Shown here: piece by piece, positions 30,822-38,714 of the stretch
Position numbering within the stretch: the stretch's first letter is position 1
Layout: each line of letters starts with the position of its first letter
Assembly: GCF_002214485.1 (NCBI RefSeq)
Contig: NZ_CP015102.1
Coordinates: 806,001 to 870,000 of the forward strand
From: Thermococcus pacificus
GTDB lineage: Archaea; Methanobacteriota_B; Thermococci; Thermococcales; Thermococcaceae
DNA length: 64,000 nucleotides
Reading direction: 5' to 3'
Position numbers and translations under genes: made by a program
Notes under the pieces: generated by a model
Seen by the model: the letters and a program-made list of their open reading frames with translations, nothing else
The model's database searches: none
What the model was told of the DNA's origin: nothing

Positions 30822-31424
30822 TCATCTTGATAACTTGAAGGGGAATTCCCCTGCTTTTACCATGTAAACGCCCAGTAATGCTCCAAGCGTGTCCATGAGT
30901 AAATCCCTAGCCTTGTTACCCAAGCTTTCTCGTATGTATGATATCTTACTCTCGCTTAGCCTTTCAGTAATCTCCCACCCCACGCCTAATACAAGCATAA
31001 TAACAAAGGAATAAAAGATAATTTGCCTTTCAGAAAAACCACAAGTTTTTGAAATCTCATTCAACACTTCAGCCACAATAACCCAAACCGTCAGCCCACC
31101 CAAAAAGTGGCTTATAATGTCTGCATTGGTCCACTCCTTGTGAAAGAGATCAATGGTAGTGAAGGGCACATTCACGAGTGAAACATGAACGGCAATGAAA
31201 ATTCCCAGGATTGCCATGGTTTTATCATTGTAGAGCGGCTTTAAGAACGGCTGAAGCCTCTTAGGCGGAGCAACTTTCCTTTGGAAGAACTCTAGAATTA
31301 AAAGGCCAACGAGTGCCACAGCACTCCTGTAAATATGGTCAACCCTCATGTACATTAACCCGCTTATTAGCCCGAGAAAAACAACAAAACGACACACATT
31401 CAAAACAAACCTCCACCTGCTCAT
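30822..31424 (-). CDS. Multi-pass membrane protein, VanZ-like C-terminus
   Basis: A 200-residue protein starting at ATG 31424 ([20 protein letters not shown]), preceded by GGTGAGGGT. About five transmembrane stretches are visible, including [38 protein letters not shown] and [20 protein letters not shown], followed by [17 protein letters not shown]. The [13 protein letters not shown] and [12 protein letters not shown] segments resemble VanZ/DUF2238-type membrane proteins. Function is unknown. Its start overlaps the stop of the radical SAM remnant by 4 nt, so it was once the second gene of that unit. Confidence 0.6.
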   Translation of the reverse strand: MSRWRFVLNVCRFVVFLGLISGLMYMRVDHIYRSAVALVGLLILEFFQRKVAPPKRLQPFLKPLYNDKTMAILGIFIAVHVSLVNVPFTTIDLFHKEWTNADIISHFLGGLTVWVIVAEVLNEISKTCGFSERQIIFYSFVIMLVLGVGWEITERLSESKISYIRESLGNKARDLLMDTLGALLGVYMVKAGEFPFKLSR

Positions 31425-32530
31425 ACCCTCACCCACTGATTCTCCTGGCGGCATCTTGTCATTGGAAACTTCCAATATTCCCAAGTTCCTCTTTCTTTTT
31501 CTTGAACATAGAGTAGGCAATTATGCATCCGGGATCTGGGGCCAAGTAATCTCTGAAGTAAGCGTAAGCCCTTTGCCCTGCAACCCCCGCAAACATACTT
31601 ATAATTGCAGTTTCCACAAATCTCAAGTTTATCTTTATCCCTAAGCCTTTCTAAAACTTCGTTAGTCCTCCAAAACTCTAAGAATTCATCGCCATTCTTG
31701 AATTCTTTTATGTTCCCAAGCTTAAGTGGGAAGAAAACACACGGCTGCATGTCACCATTGGGCTTTAGGCTCATGTAAAACCTTCCCGCACCACAACCCC
31801 CTACAAAGTCTGCCAAAGCCGTTAAGCGACCTTCAAGCCTAGCATTATAAAAGTGTGTTGCCAAGTAATACTTCTCGTGCTGTAGGGCAATTCTCGCATA
31901 GTACGGGGCTGTAGAAAGGAAGCTTACCTTTGTGCTCTCGTCGTTAAGCTTTTTCCAAAGCATTTCCAAAAGTTCTTCCCTCTCTTCTGCAGTTAGATCA
32001 ATATCAAAAGTTCCCCTTCCTGTTGGAATAAAATTGTATAACATGAAATAGTTAACGCCAAGCTCTTCCGCCAAATCCATGACCTTTGGGACGTCCTTAT
32101 AGTTAAGCTTTGTAGCGGTCATTGATATGCAAGTTGTTATTCCACTTTCAACGGCGTTTTTTATGCCTTCCACAGTTCTTTCATAAATTCCGGGAATTCC
32201 CCTAAAGGCTTCGTGGGTGTCTTTGGTTCCATCTAAACTTATCTGAATGAAGTCTAAGCCGTGTTCTTCAAGCTTTTTAACGTTCTCCTTTGTCAGAAGA
32301 GTTCCATTTGTTGCGATTGAAACGTGCATTTCATATCTTTAGCCCTGTCAATTAGCTTGAAAAGGTCTTTTCTAACCAAAGGTTCTCCCCCAGAAAAGGC
32401 TAAAGCGGCAACTCCCGCCTCTCCAAGAGTGTCAATGACTGTTAATGCATCTTCCGTTGTGAGTTCATCTCTTAATAGCTTTCCAGCATTGGCATAGGTA
32501 TATACCTGCTCTTCGTAGGTGATTGGTGGA
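31421..32530 (-). pseudogene. Broken radical SAM/SPASM protein gene
   Basis: From 32329 down, the minus strand encodes [20 protein letters not shown] onward, with SPASM-type cysteines [24 protein letters not shown] and [17 protein letters not shown]. The preceding part of the fold ([20 protein letters not shown], then [20 protein letters not shown] and [16 protein letters not shown]) is in another frame, consistent with loss of one A in the AAA run near 32330. Further up, the expected Cys-x3-Cys-x2-Cys cluster is missing: [11 protein letters not shown] stands where CxxCxxCYANAG is expected. The relatives are NirJ/AhbD-like or tungsten-cofactor-type radical SAM enzymes; it is probably dead. 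Confidence 0.65.
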
Positions 32531-32907
32531 AATATCGGGGAAAATAGATGTAATCAAATTCATATAGCTGGGCTTTTACATTTTTCTTTTGAAAGCCTTG
32601 TCCTTCACGGCAAGGAGGATGTCATATATAACCCAATCCGCTGTTTCGAGGTGCCTAAGGATGAACCGATGCGCTCTCATAGAGGTGGAAAAACTCTTGG
32701 ACATTGACGAGAAGCTGAGAAAACCTGCAGAAACTATAATGAAGAAGAATTCCAACGAGTATTATATCCATGGTGCGCTAGTCAAAATATCTATTCTAAG
32801 ATGCTTGGAAAAGGTTGTATGCTCCTTCCACTCAAAGAGTTATCTAAAGTTGATCCAAAGCTCTGCAGAGTCTGCTGATTCATAAAATAGAGAGAAAAGA
32901 TTCACAG
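32531..32907. other. Degenerate stretch between the radical SAM remnant and the transporter
   Basis: About 375 nt. A plus-strand frame near 32650-32885 reads MNRCALIEVEKLLDIDEKLR then KPAETIMKKNSNEYYIHGAL, which looks protein-like but has no ribosome site and no recognised family. It may be a fragment of a lost gene. No repeats are seen. Confidence 0.35.
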
Positions 32908-34212
32908 TTACTCGTCGATCATGCCCTCTTTCTTGGCGACAATATACGTACAACATAGGTCTCCAGTGACATTGTTCATGGTCTCAAACATGTCTATGAG
33001 GGGATTGACTCCCAGAGCAAGGGCAACTATTGTTGCTATCTGGTTGGGCTCAAGACCGAGTGTCCCAAGTACTATGAAGAGAAGCATTAAACTTCCTCCG
33101 GGGACTCCTCCTGTACCTATTGCCGATAAAACGGTGGTTATTATGATTATTACTAAGGAGCTAACTGTGAGGTCAATGTTAAAAACATCCGTTGCGAAGA
33201 CAGCCCACATCGGAAGGTGTATACACACTCCATTCATGTTTATTGTTGCACCAACGGGAAGAGAAAATTCTGCAAGCTCTTTCTTTATCTTAAATGACTC
33301 TATCGCAGTTTTAATGGTAACCGGAAGTGTAGCGGCACTGCTTCTGGTGAAGAACGAGGTTATCATGACCTCTTTAGCCCTCTTGAAGAAGTCAATTGGG
33401 TTCTCTTTGAGGATAAGTGAAAGCAAGATGGGGTAAATGATGAATACCATTATGGCAATCCCTGAGATAACTCCCAAAACTGCCTTTAGGTAGGGTCCAA
33501 TTATTGAGGGTCCATAAAGTCCAAAATTGACAACTGCCAGTGAGAACACACCTATTGGGAAGTACTCCAAAATCCAAGAAACTATTTTGAACATTACTGA
33601 GTTCGCACCTGAGGCAAAATCAAGTATTGACTGGATCTGTTTTCTCTCGGTTTCGTTTTGGGTATGGTCAAGCAGAACCCTGGCCGCAAGACCAAACAGG
33701 AGTGCAAAGACTATTATTGGGAGGAATTCGCCATTTGCCAGTGCCTCAAAGGGGTTTGTGAACATTTTAAGAATTAAGTCTGTTAACCCCGATGGTGGAG
33801 TTATCGAGGGGCCTCCTTCCTCCATGGAACTCCCCAGCTTCTCTACATCAACTGCAACGCCTTGCCCCGGGTGTACAAACATTGCAATACCTACCCCAAT
33901 AACAGCCGCAAGAAATGAGGTGAGCATGTACCACAAAATTACCTTTCCACCGACTCTTCCTAGCTTCTTTGGTGAAAGTCCCGAAGATCCCACTATAAGA
34001 GAGAAGAACACTATAGGGATAACGACCATTTTGAGCATCCTTACCAGCACTGCACCAAATGGGGAGACATAAGTTGCTACCCCTTGACCGAGATTGCTTC
34101 CATTAGCCATGTCATAATACCACAGAACCAGTCCAAATGTGACACCCAACAAAAATGCAACGCCAACCCTATATGGCAGAGGTATACTGATATACCTTTT
34201 TAGTATACTCAC
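32908..34212 (-). CDS. Sodium/dicarboxylate-symporter family (glutamate transporter fold) protein with altered binding site
   Basis: A 434-residue member of the GltPh/GltTk family; GTG 34212 follows GGAGGTGGGCCTG. Family features are HP1 TRSSAATLPVT, the TM7 motif, HP2 SAIGTGGVPGGSLMLL and TM8 DMFETMNNVTGDL. Two key residues differ from acidic amino acid transporters. The TM7 motif is NMNG instead of NMDG, removing a sodium-site Asp (GltPh D312). TM8 reads DMFET instead of DMGRT, putting Glu (residue 410) where Arg397 binds the substrate side-chain carboxylate. An acidic substrate is therefore unlikely. It lies in the AT-rich accessory zone. Confidence 0.85.
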   Translation of the reverse strand: MSILKRYISIPLPYRVGVAFLLGVTFGLVLWYYDMANGSNLGQGVATYVSPFGAVLVRMLKMVVIPIVFFSLIVGSSGLSPKKLGRVGGKVILWYMLTSFLAAVIGVGIAMFVHPGQGVAVDVEKLGSSMEEGGPSITPPSGLTDLILKMFTNPFEALANGEFLPIIVFALLFGLAARVLLDHTQNETERKQIQSILDFASGANSVMFKIVSWILEYFPIGVFSLAVVNFGLYGPSIIGPYLKAVLGVISGIAIMVFIIYPILLSLILKENPIDFFKRAKEVMITSFFTRSSAATLPVTIKTAIESFKIKKELAEFSLPVGATINMNGVCIHLPMWAVFATDVFNIDLTVSSLVIIIITTVLSAIGTGGVPGGSLMLLFIVLGTLGLEPNQIATIVALALGVNPLIDMFETMNNVTGDLCCTYIVAKKEGMIDE

Positions 34213-34526
34213 CAGGCCCACCTCCAAATGGGGTCCATGAACTTTTTTACACCTAATTGTCATGGAGATATGGTATATAACCTTTTGTGTCTATTAAATC
34301 TCATTAATACATCAATGTGTTTTATTAAACAGGAAAGTATTTCCGATGGGCAACATATTCCATAAGATATCTAAAATGTCCCTTAGCCACGCTGATTGTC
34401 CAAATTTGTTCAATTCGATTTCTTCATTAACCTGATATGGCTTTCGTAGAGATAACAAATGATTGTTGAAAGATCATTCATAAATTTATTTTTAAATTTA
34501 TTTAAACTTTTCTTGAGGTGAGAAGC
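34213..34526. other. AT-rich intergenic stretch upstream of the symporter gene
   Basis: About 310 nt, strongly AT-rich. It contains the symporter promoter (minus-strand TATA-like box GGTTATATACC at about 34272-34282) and probably a plus-strand promoter near 34490-34505 (TTTATTTAAACTT). No gene is seen. Confidence 0.45.
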
Positions 34527-34632
34527 ATGGATGAACCTGAAGTGAAAGGAGAAAAAAGATGCTTGAGCTCATGAAAAAGCAGACATAATCAAGGTCAAGC
34601 CTAAAAAGCCAAGAGTTGTCATCGAGTTATAA
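34527..34632 (+). pseudogene. Frameshifted tiny gene
   Basis: ATG 34527 follows GAGGTGAGAAGC and reads MDEPEVKGEKRCLSS then stops. Skipping frame, the sequence continues ELMKKADIIKVKPKKPRVVIEL and TAA at 34630-34632. Together they would make a peptide of about 35 residues with a Lys-rich strand end, resembling small Thermococcus hypothetical proteins. At least one indel breaks it. It lies immediately before the CRISPR remnant. Confidence 0.35.
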
Positions 34633-34648
34633 AGGAAAAAGCCGCCCT

Positions 34649-34750
34649 GTTGCAATAAGACTCCAACTTGGGAGAATTGAAAGGAGGGCGGTAAATATTA
34701 TCTTGGGGAGGTAATGGGGCGTTGCAATAAGACTCTAGGAGAACTGAAAT
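34649..34750 (+). CRISPR. One-spacer CRISPR remnant
   Basis: Two copies of a Thermococcus-type repeat. The right one (34721-34750, 30 nt) starts GTTGCAATAAGACTCTAGGA and ends GAACTGAAAT. The left one (34649-34683) starts GTTGCAATAAGACTCC, carries about 5 extra bases (AACTT) and ends GGGAGAATTGAAAG. They flank one 37-nt spacer (34684-34720), a normal spacer length for the genus. The repeats match the family known from T. kodakarensis. Degeneration of both copies suggests a dead tail of an array, 4.3 kb from the cas2 break. Confidence 0.8.
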
Positions 34751-34759
34751 AAACTCTCA

Positions 34760-35683
34760 TCATCCCTTCAGAGAGGACATTTCGAGAACCCTCTCGAACA
34801 CCGCCCTGTGGTTGCCGAAGGCCTCGAACATCCTGTCCGAGTAGCCGCTGGACGCGGTTTCGAGGAACTCCCTCAGGTGCCTGCTTATCTCGTCGTTCAT
34901 GGGGACGTGGAGCGGTGCGGGCTCGTAGTAGTCGAGGCCCTTCATGAGAGCCGTTGAGAAGTACCAGAGCGTCTTCCGGACTTTTCTGCCCTTTATCCGC
35001 GAGAAGCTGGCCTCCATGCAGTTGAAGGCCGCATGGAGGAGGACTATCATGTCGATCTCAACGCCGTCCCTGAGCAGCTTTTTCCTCTCGTCGTCCATCC
35101 CCATGTCCTTGATCCTGTATCCACTCCTCGTCTGCTCGTCGTATGGAACCTCGACGTCGTAGATGCCCTCGACCCGCGGGTCGTAGACGAGGACCTCAGT
35201 CCCGCCGACTATGTAGAGCCTGCCGTCCCTGACCTCGACGACCGTGTTCTCGGTGCTCAGAACGGGAAGCCCGTGGCCCAGTGCAAGGACGGACATTGTG
35301 CTCTTGCCCGTGTGAGGGTAGCCCACGAACAGAACCGCCTTCCCATTGGGGGTGACGACGCCAACGGAGTCGGTGATGAACATCCTGCCGGATTTGGCCC
35401 CGGCCCTCGCGGCCGCCTGGAGAATAAAGAAGATCGGCGCCTCGTTGCCGTAGGCAGACGGGACGCCCGATTCTATCTTGTAAGAATCGACGCCCATGTG
35501 GTCATAGCTGGCGCTGAATACCCTGAACTCATCCCCTTTGAAGCGCTCAACGATCACCTGCGGGTCGCCGGAGCGAACTCCAACATCGGGAAGGTAGCGC
35601 CTCGCAAAAAGCCCGAAAAAAGCATCCCTGAAACCATCATCAAGCTCTCCCGTGAATCGAATGTTAACTCCGCCCGTTCTCAT
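34760..35683 (-). CDS. P-loop protein resembling HPr kinase-type domains
   Basis: A 307-residue protein with Walker A GYPHTGKST at residues 121-129, after the strand KAVLFV, followed by a helix and LPVLSTENTVVEV. This resembles the HprK/PEP-carboxykinase-like fold, where the P-loop is followed by a strand ending in acidic residues. A separate N-terminal domain (about 1-110) and a helical C-terminus are not recognised. Kinase activity is inference. GC-rich like the core chromosome, so the accessory zone ends just before it. Confidence 0.55.
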   Translation of the reverse strand: MRTGGVNIRFTGELDDGFRDAFFGLFARRYLPDVGVRSGDPQVIVERFKGDEFRVFSASYDHMGVDSYKIESGVPSAYGNEAPIFFILQAAARAGAKSGRMFITDSVGVVTPNGKAVLFVGYPHTGKSTMSVLALGHGLPVLSTENTVVEVRDGRLYIVGGTEVLVYDPRVEGIYDVEVPYDEQTRSGYRIKDMGMDDERKKLLRDGVEIDMIVLLHAAFNCMEASFSRIKGRKVRKTLWYFSTALMKGLDYYEPAPLHVPMNDEISRHLREFLETASSGYSDRMFEAFGNHRAVFERVLEMSSLKG

Positions 35684-35808
35684 ATCCTCTGACCCTCCCT
35701 GTATGGAAGCCCGCGAGGGTGTTTATAACGTTTCCGCAAAAAGGTCATTTCCAAAAGGGGGGGAATTGACAGAAACTTGAAAATCCAGAAAAGCAGAGGA
35801 GAAGGCCC

Positions 35809-36489
35809 TCACTCGAGGGCGGCGAGGAGCTTCTCAAGGAACATCTTCTCCGGGTAGGCACCCTCGAACTGGACCTTGTCCTCGCCGTCGACCTGTATGA
35901 CGATCTTCGGGACGGCCATGACGCTGTACTGGTCGGCCCACTCAGGATACTCGATGGCCTCGACCATGTCGCCGAGTATCTTGCCCTTGCCGGCGTTGGT
36001 GTTCTCGATGGCGAACTTGTGGGCCATCCTGACTGCGAGCGGGCAGTACGGGCAGGTCGGAGTGACGAAGACGAGTATCCTGACGTCCCTGTCGATCTTG
36101 GCGAGCTCCTCCTTGCTCTCGGGCATGAGGTCGGTGGTCGCGTTGCTGACGTCTACTATGTCCTCAAGGAAGGAACCGAACTCGTGGCCAGCTGGAAGGC
36201 CAAAGTAGCGGACGCCCATGTCCTTGCCGTCCTGGGTTATGGTGACGGCCGGGGCGCGGTCTATCCTGTACTTCTCGGCGACCTCCTTGCCCTCCGGCGT
36301 GTCGAAGTCGTGGAACTCATAGGTGAGCTTGTCGGTGAGCTCGCTGAGCTCCTGGACGAGCTGCTTGAGCTGGTCGCAGTACTGGCAGTGCTCCCTGCCC
36401 GTGAATCCGATGATCTTGACCGGGTTGGTCAGCTTGGAGAAGAACTCCTCCTTTATTACCTTCTTGTCGGCATCGCTAATCAGTCCCAT
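35809..36489 (-). CDS. pdo: Protein disulfide oxidoreductase (glutaredoxin-like, double thioredoxin fold)
   Basis: A thiol-disulfide exchange enzyme of hyperthermophiles. The 226 residues hold two thioredoxin units with Cys35-Gln-Tyr-Cys38 and Cys146-Pro-Tyr-Cys149, the same positions as in the Pyrococcus enzyme; the second is the more active site in that protein. Start ATG 36489 lies behind GGAGGTG. It is divergently transcribed from surR, and the shared intergenic region carries a SurR operator. PDO is reduced by a thioredoxin-reductase-like partner and can act on SurR's Cys pair, linking redox state to sulfur regulation (known from Thermococcales). Confidence 0.95.
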   Translation of the reverse strand: MGLISDADKKVIKEEFFSKLTNPVKIIGFTGREHCQYCDQLKQLVQELSELTDKLTYEFHDFDTPEGKEVAEKYRIDRAPAVTITQDGKDMGVRYFGLPAGHEFGSFLEDIVDVSNATTDLMPESKEELAKIDRDVRILVFVTPTCPYCPLAVRMAHKFAIENTNAGKGKILGDMVEAIEYPEWADQYSVMAVPKIVIQVDGEDKVQFEGAYPEKMFLEKLLAALE

Positions 36490-36510
36490 TCTCAACACCT
36501 CCATATCTAA

Positions 36511-36520
36511 AGGTTTATAA
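36511..36520 (-). promoter_or_regulatory. TATA-like box of pdo
   Basis: On the minus strand the sequence reads TTATAAACCT at 36511-36520, about 22-31 nt upstream of the pdo start codon at 36489, suggesting a very short leader. Confidence 0.45.
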
Positions 36521-36557
36521 CGCTTTGAACGCAATCTACCCAGGAGTTAAATCTCCG

Positions 36558-36574
36558 GTTTGCAACCTAAGGTT
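36558..36574 (+). promoter_or_regulatory. SurR operator
   Basis: The sequence GTTTGCAACCTAAGGTT fits the extended SurR site GTTn3AACn5GTT exactly. It lies about 10 nt upstream of the surR TATA-like box (ACTATATAAG, 36583-36592) and about 40 nt upstream of the pdo TATA-like box on the other strand. It can therefore serve both genes, most simply as autoregulation of surR and control of pdo. Confidence 0.85.
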
Positions 36575-36623
36575 GAATGTTCACTATATAAGCTTTGCGT
36601 CACAGATTTGGGTGGTGTGGGTC

Positions 36624-37340
36624 ATGCCTGAAACCGAACCGGATGTGTTTTATATCCTGGGAAACAAGGTCCGCAGGGACCTCCTGAGCCATTTAACCTG
36701 TACAGAGTGCTACTTCAGCTTTCTAAGCAGTAAAGTCAGCGTTTCTTCAACCGCTGTTGCCAAGCACCTCAAGATAATGGAACGCGAGGGCATTCTGAAG
36801 TCATACGAGAGAGAGGGCCCCTTCCTCGGGCCCGCGAGGAAGTACTACGAGATCAACATCTCAAAGACCTTCGTGACCACGATAACTCCCCACATATTCT
36901 GGTACAGGGGTCTCGACCTCAATGAGGCCTCCACGGAAAAGGCCACCATCGACATATCGACAGTGGATACTGAGAGCGGCGACCTCTACACCCAGATAGA
37001 GAGCTTCCTCCAGCTGACCAGGGAGCTCGATAAAATCCTGTCTCTTCTCCAGGCCGTGGAACACAAGAGGGACAAGCTCATGGCCCGGATCAAGGAGACC
37101 TACCTCAATGAGATAGGCGACATGACCCAGCTTGCTATACTCCACTACGTCCTTCTCAACGGAGAAGCCACAATAGACGAGCTCAGCGACAGGCTCAACC
37201 TCAAGGAGAGGGAAGTCCTCGTAAAGGCACAGGAACTGGAGAGATTCGTTCCGTTAAAAATAAAAGACAATACCATCAAGATTGACGAAGAAAGGTTAAA
37301 ACAAAGAATTGGCGGTGAAAACGATGCCGGAGAAGATTAG
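36624..37340 (+). CDS. surR: Sulfur-response regulator SurR
   Basis: A redox-sensing ArsR-type regulator that activates hydrogenase genes and represses sulfur-reduction genes until sulfur oxidises its Cys pair. The 238 residues start at ATG 36624 (MPETEPDVFYILGNKVRRDL). The winged helix contains Cys26-Thr-Glu-Cys29, the redox switch, and SSTAVAKHLKIMEREGIL. The C-terminal half has a second HTH-like segment (GEATIDELSDRLNLKEREV). A longer in-frame start upstream would run into the promoter and is rejected. The ferredoxin gene starts inside its last codons (17-nt overlap). Confidence 0.95.
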   Translation: MPETEPDVFYILGNKVRRDLLSHLTCTECYFSFLSSKVSVSSTAVAKHLKIMEREGILKSYEREGPFLGPARKYYEINISKTFVTTITPHIFWYRGLDLNEASTEKATIDISTVDTESGDLYTQIESFLQLTRELDKILSLLQAVEHKRDKLMARIKETYLNEIGDMTQLAILHYVLLNGEATIDELSDRLNLKEREVLVKAQELERFVPLKIKDNTIKIDEERLKQRIGGENDAGED

Positions 37341-37527
37341 AGTCGTTGTAAACGAAGACCGCTGCTACCTCTGCGGCGGTTGCGCCGGTGTCTGTCCGGC
37401 CCTGGCAATAGAGGTCCACTCAAGCGGCTGGGAGTTTCTGCAGGACAAGTGCATAAGCTGCAGGATATGTATCAACGCCTGTCCGGTAGGAGCGCTCAGC
37501 GCTGAGCCGCTGGAGGTGAAAGAATGA
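37324..37527 (+). CDS. Two [4Fe-4S] ferredoxin
   Basis: A 67-residue bacterial-type ferredoxin with both clusters' Cys sets: Cys14-x2-Cys17-x2-Cys20-x3-Cys24-Pro and Cys43-x2-Cys46-x2-Cys49-x3-Cys53-Pro. Start ATG 37324 lies behind GGCGGTGAAAACG inside the surR 3' end, and its stop overlaps the geranylgeranyl reductase start by 4 nt. This arrangement suggests that it is the dedicated electron donor to that reductase. Confidence 0.92.
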   Translation: MPEKIRVVVNEDRCYLCGGCAGVCPALAIEVHSSGWEFLQDKCISCRICINACPVGALSAEPLEVKE

Positions 37528-38714
37528 GCGAGATGAAATACGACGTTGTCGTCGTAGGTGCCGGAATCGCCGGCCCGATTGTCGCTAGAAACGTTGCCAA
37601 AGCAGGTTACTCGGTTCTGCTCATCGATAAGAAGCCCGCCATCGGCACTCCAAAGCAGTGCGCCGAGGGCATAAGCATAAAGGTCTTCGACAAGTACGAC
37701 ATCCCCTACGACAAGCGCTACATCAACCGCGAAATCTACGGTGCCAGGCTCTACTCCCCGAGTGGCTACGAGCTTGAACTCCGCTATAATGAAGTGAGCG
37801 GTGTAATCCTTGAGAGGAAGGTCTTCGACAAGATGCTGGCCTACTATGCCGCCAAAGCAGGTGCAGATGTTCTCGCCAGGACTGAGGCCAGGGACGTCAT
37901 AAGGAAGGACGGCAAGGTCGCAGGAATCAAGGCAAAGCACGAAGACGAGCCGGTCGAGATTTACGCGGACATTATCGTCGCGGCAGATGGCGTTGAGAGC
38001 ATGATAGCGAGGAAGGCGGGAATAAACACCTACGCTCCCCCTCACGAGTTCGACTCAAGCTACGAATACGAGATGCTCATCGAGGGCTACGACCCCGACC
38101 TCATACACCTCTGGTTCGGCAACGAGGTTGCCCCAAGGGGCTACGTCTGGGTCTTCCCGAAGGACGAAGACAGGGCCAACGTTGGAATCGGCATCAACTC
38201 CGACAATCCAAACACCGCTAAATACTACCTCGACAAGTGGCTGAAGGAGAACAACATCCCAATGAGCAGAATACTCGAGGTCAATGTCGGCATTGTCCCC
38301 GTCGGCGGCTTCGTGAAGGAGCTTGCCAAGGACAACGTGGTCGTCGTTGGCGACGCGGCAAGGCAGGTCAACCCGATGCACGGTGGTGGAATGGCCGAGG
38401 CGATGGAGGCTGGAACCATAGCGAGCAAGTGGATAGTCAAGGCCCTCGAGGAGGAGAATCTCTCACTGCTCCAGAACTACACGAAGGAGTGGTGGGAAAC
38501 CGACGGAAAGAGGCTTGAGAGAGTTCTCAAGGTCAGAAAGGTCACGGAGAAGCTGACGGATGAGGATCTCGACCTGTTCATCCAGCTCCTCAGCGGTGCT
38601 GACGCGGAGAAGATAGCCGGCGGCGACTACGTCGAGGTCATCAAAGCACTCCTCAAACACCCGAAGGTCCTCATGAGCAAGCGCAGGCTCTCCCTGCTCA
38701 AACAGCTCCTCTGA
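37524..38714 (+). CDS. Geranylgeranyl reductase family flavoprotein
   Basis: An FAD enzyme that saturates the isoprenoid chains of archaeal lipids (digeranylgeranylglycerophospholipid reductase type). The 396 residues show the dinucleotide-binding [21 protein letters not shown] near the N-terminus, the C-A-E-G region PKQCAEGIS, and the second FAD motif [24 protein letters not shown]. It overlaps the upstream ferredoxin gene by 4 nt and meets topA stop-to-stop. Electron supply from that ferredoxin is inferred from the overlap. Involvement of SurR is suggested only by co-transcription. Confidence 0.9.
   Translation: MSEMKYDVVVVGAGIAGPIVARNVAKAGYSVLLIDKKPAIGTPKQCAEGISIKVFDKYDIPYDKRYINREIYGARLYSPSGYELELRYNEVSGVILERKVFDKMLAYYAAKAGADVLARTEARDVIRKDGKVAGIKAKHEDEPVEIYADIIVAADGVESMIARKAGINTYAPPHEFDSSYEYEMLIEGYDPDLIHLWFGNEVAPRGYVWVFPKDEDRANVGIGINSDNPNTAKYYLDKWLKENNIPMSRILEVNVGIVPVGGFVKELAKDNVVVVGDAARQVNPMHGGGMAEAMEAGTIASKWIVKALEEENLSLLQNYTKEWWETDGKRLERVLKVRKVTEKLTDEDLDLFIQLLSGADAEKIAGGDYVEVIKALLKHPKVLMSKRRLSLLKQLL

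Noticed and set aside
32589-32885. 98-codon plus-strand open frame between the radical SAM remnant and the transporter
   Set aside because: The start has no ribosome site and the first third is unconvincing; only a short later part looks protein-like, so it is treated as a possible fragment.
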